Shown here piece after piece: positions 46,675-55,506 of a stretch of DNA of 64,000 nt. Within the stretch, counting starts at the first letter, position 1. Each line of letters begins with the position of its first letter. The position numbers were made by a program, and so were the translations under genes. Origin of the DNA: Candidatus Bathyarchaeota archaeon. Its GTDB lineage: Archaea > Thermoproteota > Bathyarchaeia > Bathyarchaeales > UBA233. The stretch spans positions 111,603 to 175,602 of the forward strand of contig JANXEP010000039.1 of NCBI GenBank assembly GCA_025057795.1. Direction: 5' to 3'. The notes below the pieces were generated by a model, which worked only from the letters and a program-made list of their open reading frames with translations, was not told the DNA's origin and did no database searches.

Positions 46675-47913
46675 TTAAGCCTTTTGAACAATAAAACCTA
46701 ACATTTTCTCAATGGAGCTTATTTCTGCATCAACCTCGTAAGGCTTCTCATATGTTTTTACCACAATGTCGGGATCCTTAAGTCCGTGACCGGTTGCAAC
46801 ACAAACTACGGTTTCGTCCACGTCAATTTTTCCACTTTCAACCAGTTTTTTAAGTCCAGCGATGGATGAGGCGCTTGCAGGCTCTACAAACAAGCCCTCA
46901 CATCTTGCAAGCATTTTTTGTGCCTCTAAAATTTCACGGTCAGACACCGTTTCAGCCGTGCCTCCTGAATCTTTTATTGCTCTTATGGCTTTTTTCCAGC
47001 TGACCGGGGCACCTATCCTTATAGCGCTTGCGACTGTTTCAGGGTTTTTTAGGGGCTCAATAATGTCTTTTCCACTCTTAACGGCCCTTGCTATAGGGGC
47101 TGCGCCTTCAGCTTGGATTCCAACCATTCTGGGAAGCCTTGATATTAAACCGAGATTGTAGAATTCAATGAAACCCTTCCATATGGCACTTATGTTCCCA
47201 GCATTGCCAACAGGCACAACTACGACGTCGGGCGGATCTCCGTTTAGTTGATCGCAAATTTCATAAGCTATGGTTTTTTGCCCCTCCAGCCTAAAGGGGT
47301 TTATGGAGTTTAGGAGGTAAATCTCACCGTGTTTTTCGGAAAGTTTAAACACTAATTGCAGGGCTTGGTCAAAGTTTCCTCGAACCTGCACAACTTTCGC
47401 TCCGTAAACTATGGCTTGGGCTAGTTTTCCAAACGCAACCCTTCCCGACGGTATAAGGATAACACATGAAATTCCAGCTTTTGCAGCATACGCAGCTAAA
47501 GAGGCGGAAGTATTTCCCGTAGAGGCGCAAGCAACAATTTTCATTCCAAGCTCCACAGCCTTGCTAACTCCAACAGTCATTCCCCTGTCCTTAAATGAAC
47601 CAGTGGGATTTTCACCCTCATTTTTTACGTGCAAGGCGTTTATCCCAATTGATTTTCCCAAACGGTAACAAAGATGAAGCTTTGTTCCCCCCTCACCTAG
47701 CGAAATTACTTTAGAGGGGTCGCGGATGGGCATGAAATCCTTATAACGCCAAACGGACAAGGGCAAGTTTTTCCAGTTACTTTTTTCGATTTTCTCCTTA
47801 AGAAAATCATAATCATATTTAATCTCAAGGATGTCTCCACATTTTACGCATGAATAAATAACTTCGTCTACGTTGTACTTTTCCCCACATGTTATGCAAA
47901 CCTGAGACATCAA
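46675..47913 (-). CDS. thrC: Threonine synthase
   Basis: 412 residues. It opens with a zinc-ribbon-like CITCGEKYNVDEVIYSCVKC, typical of archaeal threonine synthases, followed by a fold-II PLP domain: PLP lysine in NPTGSFKDRGMTVG, the CASTGNTSASLAAYA loop and GNAGNISA. It converts homoserine phosphate to threonine. A TTG at 47913 or ATG at 47910 starts it, directly after thrB. Confidence 0.94.
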   Translation of the reverse strand: MMSQVCITCGEKYNVDEVIYSCVKCGDILEIKYDYDFLKEKIEKSNWKNLPLSVWRYKDFMPIRDPSKVISLGEGGTKLHLCYRLGKSIGINALHVKNEGENPTGSFKDRGMTVGVSKAVELGMKIVACASTGNTSASLAAYAAKAGISCVILIPSGRVAFGKLAQAIVYGAKVVQVRGNFDQALQLVFKLSEKHGEIYLLNSINPFRLEGQKTIAYEICDQLNGDPPDVVVVPVGNAGNISAIWKGFIEFYNLGLISRLPRMVGIQAEGAAPIARAVKSGKDIIEPLKNPETVASAIRIGAPVSWKKAIRAIKDSGGTAETVSDREILEAQKMLARCEGLFVEPASASSIAGLKKLVESGKIDVDETVVCVATGHGLKDPDIVVKTYEKPYEVDAEISSIEKMLGFIVQKA

Positions 47914-48864
47914 CTATTTTGCCTCCAGCAAGGTAACCCCCTTTCCAGGCTTCGTATAAAAGGCTTCTGCATCTACGCCGACGGATTTAAACCCGTTTTC
48001 CATAGCCTTTACAACCTTGGGTGCAACGCCAGATTCTGAGTCTACAATAGCTATCATGGACGGCCCAGCCCCGCTTATTGCAACTCCATATGCACCAGCT
48101 TTTATGGCTGCCTCCTTAACCTGCTGAAAGCCCGGAATCATAAACGCCCTAGCAGGTTCAACAATAATATCGGACATGGAGCTTCCGATGAGCTTTATAT
48201 CTCCCTTGGCAAAACCTAAAGCCATGGCTGCCGCATTTCCTACGTTATGTTTAAGCTTCTCCAGAGGTATAGTTTTGGGTAAAACTGCTCGGGCTTTCTC
48301 TGTTTTCTTGGGCATTGTTGGAACTTTTGGGATGGCCACGCATATTTCCAGATTCGGCGGCGCTTCTAGAGCTATAACGTCAAGAGGAGCATAAGACTTT
48401 ATTACTACAAAACCGCCGCATATGGCTGCTGAAACATTGTCGGCGTGTTCAGAGCCAGCGGAGGCCACTTCGCCCTTGGCTGAAAAATAAATCAGTTGCT
48501 TGTAGTCGAGTGCGAGATTGAACAGATTATTTAGGCCGTATGCGACAGCTGCTGCTGAGGCTGCACTACTGCCTAAACCGACGCCAGGCAGAATACCTTT
48601 TTCAATTTCAATGATCAAACCAGTTTTTAGAGAGAACTCTTTTATCATGTGTTCAGCGACGACACCAGCAGTGTTTTTATGCGGGTCTGCAGGGATTGTC
48701 TCCTTCGCTATCCCATTAACTTTTATTGTTATTCCACTTGAGGCAGGGGCTATGCTAACTATGTCGTAGGGATACCCAAGGGCCATTCCGAAAACATCGA
48801 AGCCTGGGCCTAGGTTGGCGGTTGTTGCGGGGGCTCTTACAACCACTTTACGCGGAAACTGCAC
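47914..48864 (-). CDS. thrB: Homoserine kinase, GHMP family
   Basis: 316 residues from GTG 48864 (MQFPRKVVVRAPATTANLGPG), which has AAGGTGG five bases upstream. An ATG at 48897 lies close to or before the transcript start predicted from the TATA-like element at 48908-48922. GHMP motifs: LPGVGLGSSAASAAAVAYG and the C-terminal GAYGVAISGAGPSM. It is the first gene of the threonine operon. Confidence 0.92.
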   Translation of the reverse strand: MQFPRKVVVRAPATTANLGPGFDVFGMALGYPYDIVSIAPASSGITIKVNGIAKETIPADPHKNTAGVVAEHMIKEFSLKTGLIIEIEKGILPGVGLGSSAASAAAVAYGLNNLFNLALDYKQLIYFSAKGEVASAGSEHADNVSAAICGGFVVIKSYAPLDVIALEAPPNLEICVAIPKVPTMPKKTEKARAVLPKTIPLEKLKHNVGNAAAMALGFAKGDIKLIGSSMSDIIVEPARAFMIPGFQQVKEAAIKAGAYGVAISGAGPSMIAIVDSESGVAPKVVKAMENGFKSVGVDAEAFYTKPGKGVTLLEAK

Positions 48865-48978
48865 AACGTCCACCTTCAGATGCAACAAAAGTGACATTAC
48901 AACTAGGCATTTAAAAATACAGCGGCTTCATTTCAAAGAGCGCCTTGCACCCGTATACAACTTTTGACTTTTAAGGGA

Positions 48979-50463
48979 CTATTCGCTTTCAGATGAGGAT
49001 AAATAGGAGTTTATGATTGCCCTGATTTTTTCATCGGCATTTCTAAGTTGAAGCTTTCTATTTGCAATTTTTGACTTGGCCAGCGATATTTTCTCTTTTC
49101 TGACTATTAACATTCTTCTAACCTCGTTCGGTGAAGGGCCCCCAATAACATTGTGGCTTTCAACAATTTTCATAAGGTCTAACGCCTCCCGTAGGTCTTC
49201 GTCCTTTACAGCCACACTATAACCAAGGGAATAGGCAGTTTTGTTTATCGCCTCAGCTGTTAAGTTGTTAAGCGTAAGTCCCTGGCTTATCAGTATTTTC
49301 ACCACGGAACCAATTATTTTATGGGCACTTCTAAATGGAACCTCATACTTTCTAACCAGCAAGTTAGCCAGTTCTGTTGCCGCGAGGAAACTGTATTGGG
49401 GTTTGGTGAGCGTCTTGTTATGCACCTTCACGCTTGGTACGAGTTTGGAAAGCATATCTAGACAACTTTCAGCCACATCCAAAGACTCCCAAAGCCTCGG
49501 GGTGATCTCTTGAAAGTCAAGGTTATACCCGGAAGGAACTGCCTTTAACGTTGTAACCGACGTTACAAAGTTGCCTAAAATATGGCTCATCCTGGCGCGG
49601 ATAACCTCCAACACGTCGGGATTCTTCTTTTGAGGCATTATGCTGCTTGTGGAACAAAAATCCTCTGGAAGGTCTATTAGGCCTATGTCCTCTGAACTCC
49701 AAAGGATTAGATCTTCAACAAACCGGCTTATGTTCACGGCAAGTATAGTCAGAGAGGCTAACGTTTCTAAGATGAAATCTCTGCTGCCTACAGCGTCTAT
49801 TGAATTCTCAAGGACACCGTCAAAACCAAGGAGTTCAGCAATACCTTCGCGATCTATGGGAAAACTTGAGGTTGCAAGCGCCCCAGCGCCCATCGGGCAC
49901 AAATTTACCCGTTCATAAGTATTCTCCAACCTTTGAAAGTCCCTTCCCAAACAGTCAGTATAGGAGAGGAGATAATGAGCGAAGGTTACCGGTTGGGCTG
50001 GTTGTGTATGGGTGTAGCCTGGAAAAACCGTTTTCATATGGCTTTCAGCAAGTTTGATTAGGGTCTCCTGAAGCGTGATCAAGCTTTCCATTAACTTAAG
50101 CAGGTTTTCGCGGAGCTCCATCCTTATCGCGGTGGCAACCTGATCATTTCTGCTTTTTGCTATATGGAGGTTTCCGCCAACCTCTTGACCGCACGCCTTG
50201 ATAATTTTTTCTTCGATAAACATGTGCACATCTTCTAAAGATGGCGGCAATTTTATTTCTGGGCCTAATTCGTTGAGAGCTTTGAGAAGTTTAGCGCCCT
50301 CTGTTTGCTTGATTATTTTTTGTTTCAGCAGCATTATAACGTGAGTTTGGTTAATTTTTATCACGGCTTTCAAGAGTCTTTGGTCGCTTTGAATTGAAGA
50401 AATAAATTTAACAACGTCATCCTTTACTTGTGCAAGCCTTCCCCCTCGGAGGAGCTTAGACAT
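48979..50463 (-). CDS. argH: Argininosuccinate lyase
   Basis: 494 residues from ATG 50463, with GAGG nine bases upstream; it overlaps the argG stop. Fumarase superfamily: DVHMFIEEKI, AKSRNDQVATA, THTQPAQPVTFAHYL and the signature SSIMPQKKNPD. It releases arginine and fumarate. The transcript continues from argG. Confidence 0.95.
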   Translation of the reverse strand: MSKLLRGGRLAQVKDDVVKFISSIQSDQRLLKAVIKINQTHVIMLLKQKIIKQTEGAKLLKALNELGPEIKLPPSLEDVHMFIEEKIIKACGQEVGGNLHIAKSRNDQVATAIRMELRENLLKLMESLITLQETLIKLAESHMKTVFPGYTHTQPAQPVTFAHYLLSYTDCLGRDFQRLENTYERVNLCPMGAGALATSSFPIDREGIAELLGFDGVLENSIDAVGSRDFILETLASLTILAVNISRFVEDLILWSSEDIGLIDLPEDFCSTSSIMPQKKNPDVLEVIRARMSHILGNFVTSVTTLKAVPSGYNLDFQEITPRLWESLDVAESCLDMLSKLVPSVKVHNKTLTKPQYSFLAATELANLLVRKYEVPFRSAHKIIGSVVKILISQGLTLNNLTAEAINKTAYSLGYSVAVKDEDLREALDLMKIVESHNVIGGPSPNEVRRMLIVRKEKISLAKSKIANRKLQLRNADEKIRAIINSYLSSSESE

Positions 50464-51676
50464 CTTTAGGTTCCTCAAGTTCTATGCTTTTCTTTAAGGC
50501 ACCGTAAACGGCTGTTGGCAAGCCCCATAATGTAGTGAATCCTTCCGCGTGAGACTGGGCGAAGGATGTTTTAATGTTGTAGTTTGCTAAGTCTTTGTCA
50601 TACAGCGAAAACCTTGAAGAGCGGCCGACGACACGCAACCCACCTTTATACAGTTTGACTCTAACATCACCCGTTACACGCTCTTGGGTTTTGTCAATGA
50701 ACGCTTCGAGATCCGTCCTCAACGGGTCCATCCACAAACCTGCATAAACCAAGAAGGCCCAGTGGGCGTCTATTTGCTGTTTGAATAAAACTTCGTGGCG
50801 GGTTAAGACCATTTTCTCCAAATCTTTATGCGCTTCTAAGATAACCGTGGCTGCCGGACACTCATAGACTTCCCTTGATTTTATTCCAACAAGCCTATCT
50901 TCAATGTGATCTATGCGACCAATTCCATGTCTTCCAGCAATCTTGTTCAGCTCCTCGATCAAGGCTACAGGGGGTAATTCTTGTCCATTCAAAGCACATG
51001 GAACACCCTTATGAAATTTTATGTTAACATATTCCGGCGTGTCCGGAGCTTTTTCGGGTGAAACAGTCCATTCAAAAACATCTTCCGGAGGCTCTGCGTC
51101 TGGATCATCTAGGGGGCCGCATTCAATCGCCCTCCCCCAGAGGTTTTGGTCAATGCTGTAGGTTGGGTTTGCTGAAGACGTTATGGGTATACCCCTTGCT
51201 TCAGCAAATTTTATTTCTTCCTCCCTAGTTAGGCTCCATTCTCTAACAGGGGCAATTATTTTCAAGTCCGGAGCTAGAGATCTTATGGTCACATCGAAAC
51301 GAACTTGATCGTTTCCCCTTCCAGTACACCCGTGAGCCACTGCGGTGGCACCTTCCTTTTTTGCAACTTCCACCATCTTAGATACTATTAGAGGACGGGA
51401 AAGAGCGCTACACAAGGGGTATTTTCCTTCATAAAGAGCGTTGGCTTTGATCGCTGGGAAAACATAATCAGCTACAAACTCTCCTTTAGCGTCTTTCGAG
51501 TAATGCTTTACTGCCCCGACAGCCTTCGCTCTCTCTTCTATTTCTTTCAGATCATCAAGTTGTCCAACATCTACTGTAACAGTTATCACGTCCGCGTTGT
51601 ACTTTTCCTGAATCCACTTTATCATTACAGATGTATCTAACCCACCGGAGTACGCCAACACTACGGTTTCAGGTAT
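50456..51676 (-). CDS. argG: Argininosuccinate synthase, AUA start proposed
   Basis: 406 residues if started at ATA 51676, giving MPETVVLAYSGGLDTSV, the normal length before the ATP pyrophosphatase motif. The first standard codon is GTG 51661, immediately before LAYSGG and 23 bases from the only Shine-Dalgarno. GGAGG at 51685-51689 is eight bases before the ATA; an in-frame TAG sits at 51680-51682. Other motifs: HGCTGRGNDQVRF, TSANPTYSIDQNLWGR, and a C-terminal GDVRVKLYKG. It joins citrulline and aspartate. Confidence 0.9.
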   Translation of the reverse strand: MPETVVLAYSGGLDTSVMIKWIQEKYNADVITVTVDVGQLDDLKEIEERAKAVGAVKHYSKDAKGEFVADYVFPAIKANALYEGKYPLCSALSRPLIVSKMVEVAKKEGATAVAHGCTGRGNDQVRFDVTIRSLAPDLKIIAPVREWSLTREEEIKFAEARGIPITSSANPTYSIDQNLWGRAIECGPLDDPDAEPPEDVFEWTVSPEKAPDTPEYVNIKFHKGVPCALNGQELPPVALIEELNKIAGRHGIGRIDHIEDRLVGIKSREVYECPAATVILEAHKDLEKMVLTRHEVLFKQQIDAHWAFLVYAGLWMDPLRTDLEAFIDKTQERVTGDVRVKLYKGGLRVVGRSSRFSLYDKDLANYNIKTSFAQSHAEGFTTLWGLPTAVYGALKKSIELEEPKDV

Positions 51677-51705
51677 AGTCTATTCCTCCAAACGTTGCCT
51701 TAGAC

Positions 51706-51720
51706 ACGAGTTTTTCTCGT
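51706..51720. promoter_or_regulatory. 15-bp palindrome at the argG promoter
   Basis: ACGAGTTTTTCTCGT: perfect 5-bp arms about a five-T centre. It lies between the argG TATA-like element (AAGCTTAAAAG, minus strand, 51722-51732) and the predicted transcript start near 51702, so a bound protein would block initiation. It is a candidate arginine or Lrp-type operator. Confidence 0.5.
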
Positions 51721-51800
51721 TCTTTTAAGCTTTGTGACTTATTTGTTACAAGATAATCTTTAAAAGTTCAAAATGATACAAGGTTTTCAAAGGTGAGCCC

Positions 51801-52379
51801 TTGACAATAGCCCAAGAAGTAAGGGATTATTTAAGAAACAGACCATACATACTTGAAGCATTAGAAAAAGGTATCGTCAACATAAGTGAACTATCCAGAC
51901 AAATTCAGAAGGAACTTAACGTCAATAACACAGTTGCAATAAAAGCAGCCATTAGAAGATTTTCTGCGGAACTGCAAAAGCGAAGGCAGAGAATGGAGGA
52001 GAGGGTTCTCAAAATTTTAAAAGAAAGCACCATAACTCTTCAAGATGGAAACTCCGTAGTGGTTGCAAGCAAGCCTCTAGAAAACGAAGGCAGAATAAGA
52101 CTGAACTTAGGAGGTAAAATTGTTTATCTAACAGACAAAAATAGTGTGGGAAAAATGAATGGTGTCCTACAGATACACGAAGACTGTGTGATGATTGTCA
52201 TACACTCACCCGCGGAACTTGAAGCCACACCAGGGGTTGTAGCATTCCTGACGTCACTATTAGCTGAACAGAACATTAACATAGTAGAGTTCATTTCATG
52301 TTGGACTGACACAATAATTGTTGTGGAGAAAAAAGACAGCCTCAAAACCTACGAGATTCTATCCAAAGTAATAGGCTAA
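51801..52379 (+). CDS. ACT-domain protein, possible amino-acid-responsive regulator
   Basis: 192 residues. The N-terminal 75 residues look like a helical, HTH-like domain (LRNRPYILEALEKGIVNISELSRQIQ), the middle is beta-rich, and residues 120-190 form an ACT-like fold (HSPAELEATPGVVAFLTSLL...NIVEFISCWTDTIIVV). The start is TTG with AAAGGTGAG upstream. It is divergent from argG, so it could be the arginine-responsive regulator. It is not a recognised named family to me. Confidence 0.7.
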   Translation: MTIAQEVRDYLRNRPYILEALEKGIVNISELSRQIQKELNVNNTVAIKAAIRRFSAELQKRRQRMEERVLKILKESTITLQDGNSVVVASKPLENEGRIRLNLGGKIVYLTDKNSVGKMNGVLQIHEDCVMIVIHSPAELEATPGVVAFLTSLLAEQNINIVEFISCWTDTIIVVEKKDSLKTYEILSKVIG

Positions 52380-52412
52380 AACACCGCTAGCTTTAAATAA
52401 TGGGGAACCTTG

Positions 52413-53519
52413 TCATGTGCTTTCTTTGTGCATGTTAAAAATGCGTTTTATAGTCCGTTGATAAACTTCTATGCTGTCCACGTACTCTTGAAGGTCTATA
52501 TGCTCCTTCTCCGTGTGGCTTAGAGTCGGATCCCCAGGGCCATATGTGACCACGGGTATTTTCACAATTCTACCAAATATGTTCATATCTCCAGTTCCAG
52601 TCTTCCTCATAAGCGTAGCGGTTCTGTGCCTAACCTCTCTAATGGATTTGGAAAGTGCCCTTACAAGAAAGGATTTTGAGTCTGCTTCAAAGGGTTCAAT
52701 AGCATCCTTAACCTTTGCTTTAACCGAGACTTTAGGGTTAGCCCTCTTGTACTGCTCAATTAGCTTAGAGATTCCTTCAAAAATTTGAGTGGTTGTTAAT
52801 TGTGGAGGAACACGTATGTCGACTTGGATTTGACAACTAGAGGGTATAGTTGAGTTTCCCTTACCTCCTTTGATTTTAGTTAGTGATGAAGTGATTGAAT
52901 AAAAAGGGCTTTCAGGTTTATCTGAAGGGAAATGAAATTTTTTAATTTCGTTCCATATTTCAAATGCTTTTTCGACAGCGTTTTCGTAAAGTATGTTAGC
53001 AGCAGAGTGCCCAGTTTCAGTTTTGCAGGTTATTTTTAAGCGTAAAAGGCCCTTGTATCCTACTGTTACCTTTTCGACACCACTGGGCTCACCGAATATT
53101 GCATAGTCGGCTTTTATCCCTTCTTTCAACAAGTTCTTGATACCCCGACTTTGACCTTCCTCGTCAACAACCCCTGCAACTACAATTTTTCCTGCGGGTC
53201 CATAAGCCATTAGTGAGGATGAAGCGACGATCATCGCCGCTAATGAGGCTTTTGCGTCAACAGCTCCTCTGCCGTACAGTTTGTTGTTCCTTTCTTGTAC
53301 AGGAATAAAGCCTGCAATTGTGTCCATATGTCCGCATAACAAGATAGTAGTGCTTCCTCGGCCTGTTTCGCCTATAACATTTCCAACGTTGTCTTGCCTA
53401 ACGTTAAAGCCAAGTTTCTTCATCTCATCAGCTAAAAAGCTTGAGATGCTCTCTTCTTTTCCCGAAGGACTGTAAATCTCAAGCATTTTTGTCAGAAGTT
53501 GGACTGCGTAGTTTTTCAT
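52413..53519 (-). CDS. lysK: LysW-type carrier hydrolase (LysK, M20 family)
   Basis: 368 residues, M20 metallopeptidase: metal ligands in LLCGHMDT, GRGAVDAKAS, VVDEEGQS and GEPSG, with a dimerisation domain in between and GPGDPTLSHTEKEHI near the end. It releases lysine or ornithine from the LysW carrier. It overlaps lysJ by 41 bp. An acetylornithine deacetylase is the other reading, but lysW in the cluster favours LysK. Confidence 0.88.
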   Translation of the reverse strand: MKNYAVQLLTKMLEIYSPSGKEESISSFLADEMKKLGFNVRQDNVGNVIGETGRGSTTILLCGHMDTIAGFIPVQERNNKLYGRGAVDAKASLAAMIVASSSLMAYGPAGKIVVAGVVDEEGQSRGIKNLLKEGIKADYAIFGEPSGVEKVTVGYKGLLRLKITCKTETGHSAANILYENAVEKAFEIWNEIKKFHFPSDKPESPFYSITSSLTKIKGGKGNSTIPSSCQIQVDIRVPPQLTTTQIFEGISKLIEQYKRANPKVSVKAKVKDAIEPFEADSKSFLVRALSKSIREVRHRTATLMRKTGTGDMNIFGRIVKIPVVTYGPGDPTLSHTEKEHIDLQEYVDSIEVYQRTIKRIFNMHKEST

Positions 53520-54699
53520 TTTCCTCTTCCTCTAATACCGTGTCAAGGATGGAAATTACTTTATCTATTTGCTCTTTTTCAATAACTAGAGGAGGCAAAA
53601 ACCTTAGAACATTTTTTCCCGCATCTAAAATTAAAGCCCCCCTATCCAGGGATTTTATAAGTACATTAAAAACATCAAACCTTAGTTCAACTCCAAGCAT
53701 TAGCCCCAACCCGCGGACATCCCTCACTATTTCATGGCGAACTTGCAGTTTTTCAAGTTCTTCTTTGAAGTACTTGCCCATGGTTAAGGCGCGTTCAGGA
53801 AGCCTTTCACTTATTAACACATCTATTGCTGCGCATGCGGCGGCACACACCAGAGGATTCCCGCCAAAAGTGCTTGTATGCTCTCCAACTTTAAGCGAGG
53901 ACATGACTTCTTCTCTGGCTATTGTTATACCCATCGGCAGACCGCCAGCCAAAGATTTCGCCAGACAAAGAATGTCGGGTGTTACTCCCCAATGTTCTAA
54001 TGCAAAAAATTTGCCTGTGCGGCCGAAGCCCGTTTGAACTTCGTCGAAAATCAGTAAGACTCCTCTTTCATTGCACGCATCCCTTAATTCCCTAAGGAAG
54101 TTTTGGGGGACAACCCTAACTCCCCCCTCACCTCTGATGGGTTCTACGATGACGGCAGCAGTTCTATCTGTAATAGCCTCTTTAACCTTTTCAGCATCGT
54201 CGGGGGGAACATGCTTAAAGTCAGGAACTAAGGGCTTAAACGGGTCGCGGTATTTCTTGTCCCACGTAGCAGATAATGCGCCCATAGTTTTACCGTGGAA
54301 GGCGCCCATCATGGCGATTATTTCGGGCTTACCTGTAAATTTTCTAGCCAGTTTGATAGCGCATTCAACCGCTTCGGCTCCACTGTTCGACAGAAAAATT
54401 TTGTTTAGGCTTTTAGGCGCTATATTCGCAATTTTTTGTAAAAGTTCCGCCCTTACATCATTGTATAAAGAACCGTGACATGTTATAAGCGTCTCCGCCT
54501 GTCTTTTTATCGCTTCAACAACTTTTGGGTGGCAGTGCCCAACAATGCATGTTCCATAGCTTCCAGCGCAATCCACATATTCTCTCCCGTTGATGTCCCA
54601 CAGTAGAGCGCCTTTTCCCCTTGTGATAACCACGGACCTTTTAGCGTAAACATTAGCCATCAACTTATCTTCAGTTTCTATTATTTCCTTCTCATTCAC
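53479..54699 (-). CDS. lysJ: LysW-linked semialdehyde aminotransferase (LysJ/ArgD)
   Basis: 406 residues, class III aminotransferase. AGSYGTCIVGHCHPKV, LSNSGAEAVECAIKLAR, FDEVQTGFGRTGKFFA and the PLP lysine in CLAKSLAGGLPMG. It aminates LysW-bound aminoadipate or glutamate semialdehyde. GTG start, 8-bp overlap with lysZ. Confidence 0.9.
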   Translation of the reverse strand: MNEKEIIETEDKLMANVYAKRSVVITRGKGALLWDINGREYVDCAGSYGTCIVGHCHPKVVEAIKRQAETLITCHGSLYNDVRAELLQKIANIAPKSLNKIFLSNSGAEAVECAIKLARKFTGKPEIIAMMGAFHGKTMGALSATWDKKYRDPFKPLVPDFKHVPPDDAEKVKEAITDRTAAVIVEPIRGEGGVRVVPQNFLRELRDACNERGVLLIFDEVQTGFGRTGKFFALEHWGVTPDILCLAKSLAGGLPMGITIAREEVMSSLKVGEHTSTFGGNPLVCAAACAAIDVLISERLPERALTMGKYFKEELEKLQVRHEIVRDVRGLGLMLGVELRFDVFNVLIKSLDRGALILDAGKNVLRFLPPLVIEKEQIDKVISILDTVLEEEENEKLRSPTSDKNA

Positions 54700-55501
54700 G
54701 AGCTATTACCGTCCCACACTCGTGTTTCAGCGTTGATGATATCGGGAGTTTCCCAAGCCCATAGGAGATTAGGGCTTCTTGCACGCCCATTTTTACGGCT
54801 TCTACGGCTGCGTAAACTTTTGTAATCATCCCGGGGCCGATCTTCGGAAGCATTCGCTCAGCTTCGGAAAGGCTAATTTTCGGCACCACTTTTCCATCGA
54901 GAATTAAGCCTTCCACATCTGTTAGGAGCAGAAGTCGGTCTGCTTTTAGAGCGCCCGCTATGTAAGCTGCTGTCCTATCAGCATCCACATTAAGAAACTC
55001 AAATTCTTCGCCTATAGCTAACGGCGCTATTACAGGTACGTATCCATTTTCCATGAGAAAATTGATTAAGTGAACGTTAACCTCAGTTATTTTTCCCGTA
55101 TAACCTCCATCTATAACCCTTTTTCTTCCCTGCTCATCCACAATTATTATTCTCTTCTTTCGATCTGCTTTTATAAGACCCCCGTCTACACCGGACAACC
55201 CCACAGCAGGCACGCCTCTACTCTGGAGGATTGAAACTATCTGTTTGTTAATTTTTCCAACAATCACCATGGCAAAGATTTCTACGGTTTCCTTGTCTGT
55301 ATATCTGCTACGGAAGCCCTCAGGAGAGACCACGAATTTCTGCTCCTTTCCAAGTTTAGACGCTATCTCTGTAACTTCATCCCCTCCGCCGTGAACTAAG
55401 ACCACCTTGTTCTCGGGCAAAACATTTTTCAGGTCTTGGACAAGCCCTGAAGACGCAATATCTACCGCGATATTTCCACCAATTTTAACAACAATTAACA
55501 T
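54692..55501 (-). CDS. lysZ: LysW-linked acidic amino acid kinase (LysZ/ArgB)
   Basis: 269 residues from ATG 55501 (MLIVVKIGGNIAVD); a longer ORF opening upstream lies inside lysY and lacks support. Amino-acid-kinase motifs: KIGGN, LVHGGGDEVTE, LSGVDGGLIKA, LNVDADRTAAYIAGAL. It phosphorylates the side chain of carrier-bound glutamate or aminoadipate. GTGATC overlaps the lysY stop as Shine-Dalgarno. Confidence 0.92.
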   Translation of the reverse strand: MLIVVKIGGNIAVDIASSGLVQDLKNVLPENKVVLVHGGGDEVTEIASKLGKEQKFVVSPEGFRSRYTDKETVEIFAMVIVGKINKQIVSILQSRGVPAVGLSGVDGGLIKADRKKRIIIVDEQGRKRVIDGGYTGKITEVNVHLINFLMENGYVPVIAPLAIGEEFEFLNVDADRTAAYIAGALKADRLLLLTDVEGLILDGKVVPKISLSEAERMLPKIGPGMITKVYAAVEAVKMGVQEALISYGLGKLPISSTLKHECGTVIARE

Positions 55502-55506
55502 GGTGA

